Below are positions 1 to 8,304 of a stretch of 64,000 nt of DNA, one piece after another (position 1 is the first letter of the stretch; the number at the start of each line of letters is the position of its first letter). This stretch comes from Hydractinia symbiolongicarpus (lineage: Eukaryota; Cnidaria; Hydrozoa; Anthoathecata; Hydractiniidae): NCBI RefSeq assembly GCF_029227915.1, contig NC_079879.1:15688001-15752000 (forward strand), in the 5' to 3' direction. Position numbers and translations under genes: made by a program. The notes under the pieces are model-generated. The model saw nothing but the letters and a program-made list of their open reading frames with translations, was not told the DNA's origin and made no database searches.

Positions 1-128
1 GTCTGCGCAGGTTACCATTGGCCTAGTCCTTCCAGTCTCAATGCGCTGCAACGTCCCAAGTCGTTTTCATTAGCGCCGTTGCCTTAGAACACTCTTAACT
101 ACGTGCACAGTCCTATAAAGGCTGTATT

Positions 129-310
129 ATGGCCTTTTGCAGTCTAATAAAGGCCTCACACGTTAATCACGTGGTTCCATTTGCCTGTGCAGGTTACCAT
201 TGGTCTATTTCTTTCAGTCTCAATGCGCTACAACGTCCCAAGTCGTTTTCATTATCGCCGTTGCCTTACAACACTCTTAACTACCTGCACAGTCCTATAA
301 AGGCTGTAAT
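129..310 (+). repeat. representative satellite monomer (182 bp) with motif positions
   Basis: One full period, chosen as a reference for the rest of the array. GGCCTTT at 131-137 pairs with AAAGGCC at 149-155 across an 11-bp spacer. AATAAA lies at 146-151. The dyad CACGT-TAATC-ACGTG is at 159-173, and its right arm completes a CACGTG (E-box type) palindrome at 168-173. The near-palindrome CCTGTGCAGG is at 184-193; other monomers have the perfect palindrome CCTGCGCAGG here. TTAA is at 277-280 and TATAAA at 296-301. The 181-bp variants mostly replace GGCCTTTTGC with GGTGTTTGC, which destroys the GGCCTTT arm. No human-type CENP-B box (TTCG-N4-A-N2-CGGG) was seen. Confidence 0.9.
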
Positions 311-1218
311 ATGGCCTTTTGCAGTCTAATAAAGGCCTCACACGTAAATCACGCGGTTCCATTCGCCTGTGCATGTTACCATTGGCCTAGTCCTTCCAGC
401 CTCAATGCGCTACAACGTCCCAAGTCGTTTTCATTATCGCCGTTGCCTTACAACACTCTTAACTACCTGCACAGTCCTATAAAGGCTGTAATATGGCCTT
501 TTGCAGTCTAATAAAGGCCTCACACGTAAATCACGTGGTTCCATTTGCCTGTGCAGGTTACCATTGGACTATTCCTTCCAGCCTCAATGCGCTACAACGT
601 CCCAAGTCGTTTTCATTATCGCCGTTGCCTTACAACACTCTTAACTACCTGCACAGTCCTATAAAGTCTGTAATATGGTGTTTGCAGTCTAATAAAAGCT
701 TCACATGTAAATCACGTGGTTTCACCTGCCTGCGCAGGTTACCTTTGGACTAATCGTTCCAATCCCAATGTGCTACAACGTCCCAAGTTGTTTTCATTAG
801 CGCCGTTGCTTTACAACACTCTTAACTCCTGCACAGTCCTATAAAGGCTGTAATATGGCCTTTTGCAGTCTAATAAAGTCCTCACACGTAAATCACGTGG
901 CTTCACCGGTCTGCGCAGGTTACCATTGGCCTAGTCCTTCAAATCTCAATGTGCTACAACGTCCCAAGTCGTTTTCATTGGCGAAGTTGCCTTAGAACAC
1001 TCTTTACTACGTGCACACTCCTATAAAGGCTGTAATATGGCCTTTTGCAGTCTAATAAAGGCCTCACACGTAAATCACGCGGTTTCATTCGCCTGTGCAG
1101 GTTACCATTGGACTATTCCTTCCAGTCTCATTGCGCCACAACGTCCCAAGTCGTTTTCATTAGTGCCGTTGCCTTAGAAAGCTCTTAACTACGTGCACAG
1201 TCCTATAAAGGCTGTATT

Positions 1219-4200
1219 ATGGCCTTTTGCAGTCTAATGAAGGCCTCACACGTTAATCACGTGGTTCCATTTGCCTCTGCAGGTTACCATTGGACTATTC
1301 CTTCCAGTCTCAATCCGCTACAACGTCCCAAGTCGTTTTCATTATCGCCGTTGCCTTACAACACTCTTAACTACCTGCACAGTCCTATAAAGGCTGTAAT
1401 ATGGCCTTTTGCAGTCTAATAAAGTCCTGACACGTAAATCACGTGGCTTCACCGGTCTGCGCAGGTTACCATTGGCCTAGTCCTTCAAATCCCAATGTGC
1501 TACAACGTCCCAAGTCGTTTTCATTAGCGCCGCTGCCTTAGAACACTCTTAACTACGTGCACAGTCCTATAAAGGCTGTATTATGGCCTTTTGCAGTCTA
1601 ATAAAGGCCTCACACGTTAATCACGTGGTTCTATTTGCCTGTGCAGGTTACCATTGGTCTATTCCTTCCAGTCTCAATGCGCTACAACGTCCCAAGTCGT
1701 TTTCATTATCACCGTTGCCTTACAACACTCTTAACTACCTGCACAGTCCTATAAAGTCTGTAATATGGTGTTTGCAGTCTAATAAAGGCTTCACACGTAA
1801 ATCACGTGGTTTCACCTGCCTGCGCAGGTTACCTTTGGACTAATAGTTCCAATCCCAATGTGCTACAACGTCCCAAGTCGTTTTCATTAGCGCCGTTGCT
1901 TTACAACACTCTTAACTACGTGCACAGGCCTATAAAGGCTGTAATATGGCCTTTTGCAGTCTAATAAAGGCCTCACACGTAAATCACGCGGTTCCATTCG
2001 CCTGTGCAGGTTACCATTGGACTATTCCTTCCAGTCTCAATGCGCTGCAACGTCCCAAGTCGTTTTCATTGGCAAAGTTGCCTTAGAACACTCTTAAGTA
2101 CGTGCAAAGTACTATAAAGTCTGTATTATAGCCTTTTGCAGTCTAATAAAGGCCTCACACGTAAATCACGTGGTTTCACCTGTCTGCGCAGGTTACCATT
2201 GGCCTAGTCCTTCCAGCCTCAATGCGCTACAACGTCCCAAGTCGTTTTCATTAGTGCCGTTGCCTTACAACACTCTTAACTTCGTGCACAGTGCTATAAA
2301 GTCTGTAATATGGTGTTTGCAGTCTAATAAAGGCCTCACACGTTAATCACGTGGTTTCATTTGCCTGTGCAGGTTACCATTGGTCTATTCCTTCCAATCT
2401 CAATGCGCTACAACGTCCCAAGTCGTTTTCATTATCGCCGTTGCCTTACAACACTCTTAACTACCTGCACAGTCCTATAAAGTCTGTAATATGGTGTTTG
2501 CAGTCTAATAAAGGCTTCACACGTAAATCACGTGGTTTCACCTGCCTGCGCAGGTTACCTTTGGACTAATCGTTCCAATCCCAATGTGCTACAACGTCCT
2601 AAGTCGTTTTCATTAGCGCCGTTGCTTTACAACACTCTTAACTACGTGCACAGGCCTATAAAGGCTGTAATATGGCCTTTTGCAGCCTAATAAAGGCCTC
2701 ACACGTAAATCACGTGGTTTTACCTGTCTGCGCAGGTTACCATTGGCCTAGTCCTTCCAGTCTCAATGCGCTGCAACGTCCCAAGTCGCTTTCATTAGCG
2801 CCGTTGCCTTAGAACACTCTTAACTACGTGCACAGTCCTATAAAGGCTGTAATATGGCCTTTTGCAGTCTAATAAAGGCCTCACACGTAAATCACGCGGT
2901 TTCATTCGCCTGTACAGGTTACCATTGGACTATTCCTTCCAGTCTCATTGCGCCACAACGTCCCAAGTCGTTTTCATTAGCGCCGTTGCCTTAGAAAACT
3001 CTTAACTACGTGCACAGTCCTATAAAGGCTGTATTATGGCATTTTGCAGTCTAATGAAGGCCTCACACGTTAATCACGTGGTTCCATTTGCCTGTGCAGG
3101 TTACCATTGGACTATTCCTTCCAGTCTCAATGCGCTACAACGTCCCAAGTCGTTTTCATTATCGCCGTTCCCTTACAACACTCTTACTGCACAGTCCTAT
3201 AAAGGCTGTAATATGGCCTTTTGCAGTCTAATAAAGTCCTGACACGTAAATCACGTGGCTTCACCGGTCTGCGCAGGTTACCATTGGCCTAGTCCTTCAA
3301 ATCCCAATGTGCTACAACGTCCCAAGTCGTTTTCATTAGCGAAGTTGCCTTAGAACACTCTTTACTACGTCCACAGTCCTATAAAGGTTGTAATATGGCC
3401 TTTTGCAGTCTAATAAAAGCCGCACACGTAAATCACGTGGTTTCACCTGTCTGCGCAGGTTACCATTGGCCTAGTCCTTCCAGCCTCAATGCGCTACAAC
3501 GTCCCAAGTCGTTTTCATTAGCGCCGTTGCTTTATAACACTCTTAACTACGTGCACAGGCCTATAAAGGCTGTAATATGGCCTTTTGCAGTCTAATAAAG
3601 GCCTCACACGTTAATCACGTGGTTTCACCTGTCTGCGCAGGTTACCATTGGCCTAGTCCTTCCAGTCTCAATGCGCTGCAACGTTCCAAGTCGTTTTCAT
3701 TAGCGCCGCTGCCTTAGAACACTCTTAACTACGTGCACAGTCCTATAAAGGCTGTATTATGGCCTTTTGCAGTCTAATGAAGGCCTCACACGTTAATCAC
3801 GTGGTTCCATTTGCCTGTGCAGGTTACCATTGGACTATTCCTTCCAGTCTCAATCCGCTACAACGTCACAAGTCGTTTTCATTATCGCCGTTGCCTTACA
3901 ACACTCTTAACTACCTGCACAGTCCTATAAAGGCTGTAATATGGCCTTTTGCAGTCTAATAAAGTCCTGACACGTAAATCACGTGGCTTCACCGGTCTGC
4001 GCAGGTTACCATTGGCCTAGTCCTTCAAATCCCAATGTGCTACAACGTCCCAAGTCGTTTTCATTAGCGCTGCTGCCTTAGAACACTCTTAACTACGTGC
4101 ACAGTCCTATAAAGGCTGTATTATGGCCTTTTGCAGTCTAATAAAGGCCTCACACGTTAATCACGTGGTTCTATTTGCCTGTGCAGGTTACCATTGGTCT

Positions 4201-4637
4201 ATTCCTTCCAGTCTCAATGCGCTACAACGTCCCAAGTCGTTTTCATTATCACCGTTGCCTTACAACACTCTTAACTACCTGCACAGTCCTTTAAAGTCTG
4301 TAATATGGTGTTTGCAGTCTAATAAAGGCTTCACACGTAAATCACGTGGTTTCACCTGCCTGCGCAGGTTACCTTTGGACTAATAGTTCCAATCCCAATG
4401 TGCTACAACGTCCCAAGTCGTTTTCATTAGCGCCGTTGCTTTACAACACTCTTAACTACGTGCACAGGCCTATAAAGGCTGTAATATGGCCTTTTGCAGT
4501 CTAATAAAGGCCTCACACGTAAATCACGCGGTTCCATTCGCCTGTGCAGGTTACCATTGGACTATTCCTTCCAGTCTCAATGCGCTGCAACGTCCCAAGT
4601 CGTTTTCATTGGCAAAGTTGCCTTAGAACACTCTTAA
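1219..4637 (+). repeat. 14-monomer (2540-bp) segmental duplication within the left arm
   Basis: The block at about 1219-2097 recurs at 3759-4637 with a constant offset of 2540 bp. Shared diagnostic variants include TCAATCCGCTAC, the combination ATAAAGTCCTGACACG, and TTGGCAAAGTTGCC just before the TTAA. The homology continues on the far side of the transposon at 7542 onwards, where the offset becomes 5448, which is 2540 plus the 2904-bp element plus the 4-bp target duplication. A related copy of the start of this block lies near 3036 (offset 1817, ten monomers). The stretch at 2098-3758 between the two copies is ordinary satellite. Confidence 0.88.
4634..4637. repeat. TTAA target-site duplication, left
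   Basis: This TTAA is the one normally found in the satellite context CTCTTAA, directly abutting the transposon's CCCTATTT end. It matches the copy at 7542-7545. TTAA is the hallmark target of the piggyBac superfamily. Confidence 0.97.
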
Positions 4638-4653
4638 CCCTATTTGTACCGGG
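4638..4653 (+). repeat. left terminal inverted repeat (16 bp)
   Basis: CCCTATTTGTACCGGG matches the inverted right end at 15 of 16 positions (T versus C at position 8). The 5'-CCCT terminus next to TTAA is typical of piggyBac-family ends. Confidence 0.94.
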
Positions 4654-4654
4654 A

Positions 4655-4675
4655 GTGCGCTGAATGAGCGCACCC
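4655..4675 (+). repeat. left subterminal inverted repeat / hairpin
   Basis: GTGCGCT-GAATG-AGCGCAC forms a perfect 7-bp stem with a 5-base loop, followed by CC. The 21-bp unit recurs inverted at 7479-7499 with 19 of 21 matches. It lies one base inside the left terminal repeat, whereas the right copy is set further in. This asymmetry matches the known arrangement of internal repeats in classical piggyBac, where they help the transposase tell the ends apart. Confidence 0.9.
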
Positions 4676-5010
4676 TTTCACATTTTTATGCGGCTTTTCA
4701 TGAAAAATTAAGCGACCCGCATGAGCTTCGCAGACTTTTAATATTTTTTTAGGGCGGTTAAGACCGGCAAATTTTTTTTCTGAAAAATTTATGTTTTGCG
4801 GCCATTATGGGGCCAATGTCAAAAAAGGCGCAAAAGCGAAAAATGAAATATTTCGAATTGTGTTATATTTTCAGTCTTATTGATGTTAATTAGATAAATA
4901 GGATAGATGGTATAGCAAAGAGGGCTTATATATAATAAAAAATATAATTATTGCGTTTGTGACATAAATTACCCCTTTATATATTATTAGTCTAATAAAA
5001 AAATTACAAA
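4676..5010 (+). other. transposon 5' non-coding region
   Basis: AT-rich leader between the subterminal repeat and the transposase start codon. It contains T- and A-rich runs and a TATATATAA at 4927-4935. A TAA at 4996-4998, in frame with the ATG at 5011, shows that the reading frame does not extend further upstream. No other open frame of note was seen. Confidence 0.75.
4927..4935 (+). promoter_or_regulatory. possible TATA element of the transposase gene
   Basis: TATATATAA stands about 75 bp before the transposase ATG, a reasonable distance for a short 5' leader. The surrounding DNA is AT-rich and other TATA-like strings occur (for example near 4978), so this is a candidate only. Confidence 0.3.
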
Positions 5011-5152
5011 ATGGGACCGAAAAAGGCTAGAATTTCATCTGAGGAAGCCATTCAAAATATATTGAGATTTATTGAAGAAGATAACGTAGACGAAGCTATG
5101 GATGAAGAACTTGATGATGAAGATGATTTGGAAGAATTGTGCGGTGAAATTG
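5011..5152 (+). other. transposase coding exon 1
   Basis: 142 nt encoding 47 codons plus the first base of codon 48. The start MGPKKARISSEEA leads into an acidic run ending LEELCGEI. Unspliced, this frame runs into an in-frame TAA at 5188-5190 after 59 codons, too short to attract notice on its own. It is included because its phase, acidic composition and donor site join exactly to the acidic 5' part of exon 2. A second in-frame donor (G|GTGAAA, intron starting at 5144) would remove three residues and cannot be excluded. Confidence 0.85.
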
Positions 5153-7159
5153 GTAATATATATAGCTATATTATATATACATATATATAATCTCTCTGTC
5201 TAACTTCGCGTATATATATGGCGCATTGGTTGCGAGAAGCAAAATATGTTTCAAAATGTGTGATAATTTATTTTTAGTATTTTTGTTTGTCTCATAGATA
5301 AAGAAATAGTTGAAGAAGAGGATCATCAACATGATAACGATGACCGTGTAGGTGATGCTGACAATGATGCGTCCGAAAGTGAAGAGGAAGCCGGAGCAAA
5401 CCATTTGAGGAGACGTCGACTTACGAAATATCGCTTAGTAAACAGTATTGCTGCCGCTACAAATTTAGAAAATTATAACGTTTTTCCAATACCACCAGAA
5501 TCAAAGTCTATCCAAAGCATTTTCAAAATAGATAATAAGAAGAAAAATGACATAATTCGTACTTTCCAGAATCAGCCACAAGCTGGAAATGTTGGTCGAA
5601 ATAATCGTGCAAATGTTATTACTGGACGACAAGGCCCACAACCAAAAGCTTGTGAAACTGCATCACCCCGTTCTGCTTTTGAGCTCTACTTCACTCCTGA
5701 AATTGTGAATAACATTTTGTTGTGCACCAACAGAAAGATTAGACGCACTCTGTCCAAACTACCCGATAATTTCTTGACGCAAAATAGTAGGTATTCGTAC
5801 ATGAAAGAAACCTCTGTTGAAGAAATTTATGCATTTATTGGATTGTACCTATATCGAGGACTATACAAACTAAACTGTATATCTGCTCATAGATTATTCT
5901 CAAACCAATATGGTCCGCCAATATTCAGCGCCACTATGTCGAGAAATAGGTTTTTTTTTATACGTACAAACCTTTGTTTTGACGACGAGACAACAAGAGA
6001 TGAAAGATGGAAACATGACCGTTTTGCGGCAATGCGTGAAGTTTTTGAATCTTTCAATTATGAATGCATGTCATGCCTTGTACCGGGCGACTATCTATCA
6101 CTTGATGAAACCCTGTATCCAATGAGGACACAGATAAGTTTCAAACAGTACAATCCCAACAAACCCGCCAAATACGGTTTATTACTGAAAGCCATAAATG
6201 CAGCACGATATCCGTATACATTCCTTGCAGCTCCATATAGCGGCAAACCACAGGGAGATCCAGGAATTTATTATGTACCAGGCACTGAGGAAATAGTAAA
6301 ATACATGATAAAACAACTATCAAATGTTGTCTCGCTGGCCGGACGTAATATATCTTTCGACAGATTATATACATCAATCCCGCTTGCGCTTTGGTTGTAT
6401 GAAAGGGATATCACTTGTGTTGGTACAATGCAGATCAACAGGAAAGGAATTCCAATTGAAATGAAAGATTTCAAACAAAGAGAGCCACTGTCCAGTGAAG
6501 TGTATTGGCAAAAAGATGGGCCGCTGTCCTTATCTTCATATGTAGTGAAAACTTCAAACGGAAAGAAAAATGTACTCATGTTGTCAACACTAGAACCAAT
6601 CCTAGGTACAACCAAGGATGATAATTGCCACAAATTGGGGTTATATAAACTATATGACTTTACAAAGGGGGGTACTGATATTGTGGATCAGAGGATGGGG
6701 TTTCACACGACGAAGACAAAGTCAAGAAAGTGGACGTTTGTTATGTTTTCTTACATGTTGGATACCGCTCGAGTAAATTCTTCGACGATATATTCACTGA
6801 ATAAAGGTATTGATCCGCTACAACAAAAGTCTTTTGAATACGCCTTTCAATTAGTCATGGAATTGGTGAAACCAACCATACAAAAAAGAAGTCAAAATGG
6901 TATGTTGTCCATCACAAAACAAAAAATAAATCTTGTCTTGGGTAATGCGCAATGTAATCCGGAACCGCGTGCAGCTATTGGTCCTGCATTTGCAGAAACA
7001 AGGAAACGGTGTACTGTTTGTCAGGCTGAGAATGCAGGAGAAAATTATTCCCAAAAGAAAAAATCTATTCCGTGTGTCAAATCACTTTGTCAATCATGTG
7101 GCAATACAACGTGTCAGGCCCATATGATACAAAAATGTATGTCGTGTTCAAAGAAATGA
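5011..7159 (+). CDS. piggyBac-like transposase, two exons, 667 aa
   Basis: This is the DDE-type transposase that would excise and reinsert the element at TTAA in the nucleus. The coding sequence joins 5011-5152 to 5298-7159 (2004 nt including TGA). The ATG has A at -3 and G at +4, and an in-frame stop lies 15 bp upstream. Residues about 12-80 are strongly acidic, followed by a basic run (RRRR, about 85-88). The DDE_Tnp_1_7-type domain spans roughly 170-540. By alignment of motifs with classical piggyBac, the catalytic aspartates are D317 (LSLDET), D402 (ISFDRLYTSIP), and D508 with D511 (KGGTDIVDQR). W526 (SRKW) corresponds to the conserved tryptophan after the third Asp. A C-terminal Cys/His domain (C619, C622, C640, C645, C648, C653, H656, C661, C664) fits the zinc-binding tail used for end recognition. 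No frameshift or internal stop was found. Splicing is inferred from sequence, not observed. Confidence 0.93.
5153..5297 (+). other. intron of the transposase gene (145 bp, phase 1)
   Basis: The donor is G|GTAATA and the acceptor is TTTGTCTCATAG|AT, after a pyrimidine-rich stretch. The intron interrupts codon 48 (G/AT, Asp). It is very AT-rich, with a TA-repeat stretch at about 5155-5190. The upstream AG at 5276-5277 would put a TAG in frame at 5295-5297, so the acceptor ending at 5297 is the one that keeps the frame open. Confidence 0.83.
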
Positions 7160-7478
7160 ACGTTCTGGTTTCAGCTGATGATATGAACCTTACTGACATT
7201 ATTTTACTTCTTTTTGTTTATTTTTGTCATGTTTTATACTAATAGCAGGGTTTTGGTGTAAAAAAACTAATTCATGTCAAAAAACCTTCTTTAGGGACAT
7301 TTTTTTGAAAAATCCTTATTTTTCGCCCTTTTTTTTCAGCCGCTCATGTTGATTGGGGCAGTGAGAATGTAATTTAGCTTGAAAACATCCAAAGTAGGTG
7401 TTTTTTGGTACAATATAGATACATAATGTTACTGTAAAAAAATCAGGTTCACCGCTTTTATGCGAAAGATTTTCTTGG
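7160..7478 (+). other. transposon 3' non-coding region
   Basis: AT-rich sequence between the transposase stop and the right subterminal repeat. It has several T or A runs but no canonical AATAAA. A weak non-canonical hexamer AATATA lies at 7412-7417. No open frame of note was seen. The first AATAAA downstream is in the satellite at 7593-7598. Confidence 0.7.
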
Positions 7479-7499
7479 GGGTGCGCTCAATCAGCGCGC
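7479..7499 (-). repeat. right subterminal inverted repeat / hairpin
   Basis: Inverted copy of 4655-4675 (19 of 21 matches; read on the minus strand GCGCGCTGATTGAGCGCACC plus C). Locally it folds as GGGGTGCGCT-CAATC-AGCGCGCCCC at 7478-7502 with one T/G mismatch in a 10-bp stem. It lies 26 bp inside the right terminal repeat, against one base on the left. Confidence 0.9.
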
Positions 7500-7525
7500 C
7501 CCTGGGATTTGAACGTCAAAAAAGC

Positions 7526-7541
7526 CCCGGTACGAATAGGG
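7526..7541 (-). repeat. right terminal inverted repeat (16 bp)
   Basis: CCCGGTACGAATAGGG is the inverse of the left end with one mismatch, and it abuts TTAA at 7542. Confidence 0.94.
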
Positions 7542-7545
7542 TTAA
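7542..7545. repeat. TTAA target-site duplication, right
   Basis: Identical to 4634-4637. The following satellite (GTACGTGCAAAGTAC) continues exactly the monomer broken at 4637. Confidence 0.97.
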
Positions 7546-7938
7546 GTACGTGCAAAGTACTATAAAGTCTGTATTATAGCCTTTTGCAGTCTAATAAAGG
7601 CCTCACACGTAAATCACGTGGTTTCACCTGTCTGCGCAGGTTACCATTGGCCTAGTCCTTCCAGCCTCAATGCGCTACAACGTCCCAAGTCGTTTTCATT
7701 AGTGCCGTTGCCTTACAACACTCTTAACTTCGTGCACAGTGCTATAAAGTCTGTAATATGGTGTTTGCAGTCTAATAAAGGCCTCACACGTTAATCACGT
7801 GGTTCCATTTGCCTGTGCAGGTTACCATTGGTCTATTCCTTCCAATCTCAATGCGCTACAACGTCCCAAGTCGTTTTCATTATCGCCGTTGCCTTACAAC
7901 ACTCTTAACTATCTGCACAGTCCTATAAAGTCTGTAAT
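7546..7938 (+). repeat. satellite continuation of the interrupted 14-monomer block
   Basis: This stretch matches 2098-2490 at a constant offset of 5448 bp, including rare variants GTGCAAAGTACTATAAAG, CTTCGTGCACAGTGCTATAAAG and TTCCAATCTCAATGCG. After about 7940 the match switches to a different monomer type (GGCCTTTTGC instead of GGTGTTTGC), marking an old recombination point. Confidence 0.85.
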
Positions 7939-8304
7939 ATGGCCTTTTGCAGTCTAATAAAGGCCTCACACGTAAATCACGCGGTTCCATTCGCCTGTGC
8001 AGGTTACCTTTGGACTAATCGTTCCAATCCCAATGTGCTACAACGTCCTAAGTCGTTTTCATTAGCGCCGTTGCTTTACAACACTCTTAACTACGTGCAC
8101 AGGCCTATAAAGTCTGTAATATGGTGTTTGCAGTCTAATAAAGGCTTCACACGTAAATCACGTGGTTTCACCTGTCTGCGCAGGTTACCATTGGCCTAGT
8201 CCTTCCAGCCTCAATGCGCTACAACGTCCCAAGTGGTTTTCATTAGCGCCGTTGCTTTATAACACTCTTAACTACGTGCACAGGCCTATAAGGCTGTAAT
8301 ATGG

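Larger units (their letters stand above)
1..4637 (+). repeat. 182-bp satellite array, left arm
   Basis: This is an uninterrupted head-to-tail array of a satellite monomer of about 182 bp. It begins in mid-monomer at the window edge and ends at the transposon's TTAA target. Anchors such as CTATAAAG, CAACGTCCCAAGT and CTCTTAAC recur every 180-182 bp throughout. Variants typical of this arm include GTGCATGTTACC (near 370), CTTCAAATCTCAATG (near 930) and TTGGCAAAGTTGCC (near 2070 and 4610). No gene lies in it. The short open frames seen once per monomer arise because 182 is not a multiple of three, and they carry no sign of selection for protein. A centromeric or other heterochromatic location is an inference from composition only. 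Confidence 0.97.
4638..7541 (+). mobile_element. complete piggyBac-superfamily DNA transposon (2904 bp)
   Basis: This is an autonomous-looking cut-and-paste element inserted in the satellite. It is bounded by TTAA on both sides, starts with CCCTATTTGTACCGGG and ends with the inverted form of CCCTATTCGTACCGGG. Inside each end is a self-complementary subterminal repeat. A single two-exon transposase gene on the + strand fills most of the body, with about 335 bp of AT-rich sequence before it and about 320 bp after it. Base composition changes sharply at both borders. The open frame is intact, the ends are nearly identical and the target duplication is perfect, all consistent with a recent insertion. 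The uninterrupted site is preserved in a paralogous satellite block at 2094-2097. Mobility today cannot be judged from sequence alone. Confidence 0.96.

Noticed and set aside
129-310. CENP-B box in the monomer
   Set aside because: TTCG occurs in some monomers (ATTCGCCTG) but is not followed by the A and CGGG positions of the human-type box. A full consensus scan could not be run.
285-310. TATAAA in each monomer as a functional promoter
   Set aside because: It is present in almost every monomer as part of the repeat, with no coherent downstream gene. Reported only as a motif.
129-5000. Repeated short open frames of 66, 72, 86 and 109 codons (peptides beginning MAFCSLIKASHVNH or similar), here and throughout 7.9-64 kb
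   Set aside because: They recur once per satellite monomer, overlap one another by 19 bases at the next monomer in another frame, and exist only because the monomer happens to be open in one frame. Substitutions and one-base indels among monomers show no bias towards keeping the frame. No known protein family is recognisable.
4676-5010. Second gene or passenger in the transposon leader
   Set aside because: The sequence is AT-rich with frequent stops in all frames, and no protein or RNA feature was recognised.
5171-5404. Minus-strand open frame of 77 codons
   Set aside because: It lies across the AT-rich intron and the antisense of the acidic coding region, is low in complexity and resembles no known protein.
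5405-5407. TTG at 5405 as the transposase start codon
   Set aside because: The frame is open further upstream to the splice acceptor at 5297, and an ATG-initiated exon joins it in phase. A TTG start is unlikely in a eukaryotic gene.
6141-7127. Other open frames inside the transposase body (minus strand 6141-6377, 6271-6633, 6851-7054; plus strand 5910-6125 and 6933-7127)
   Set aside because: These are shadow frames of the well-supported transposase coding sequence.
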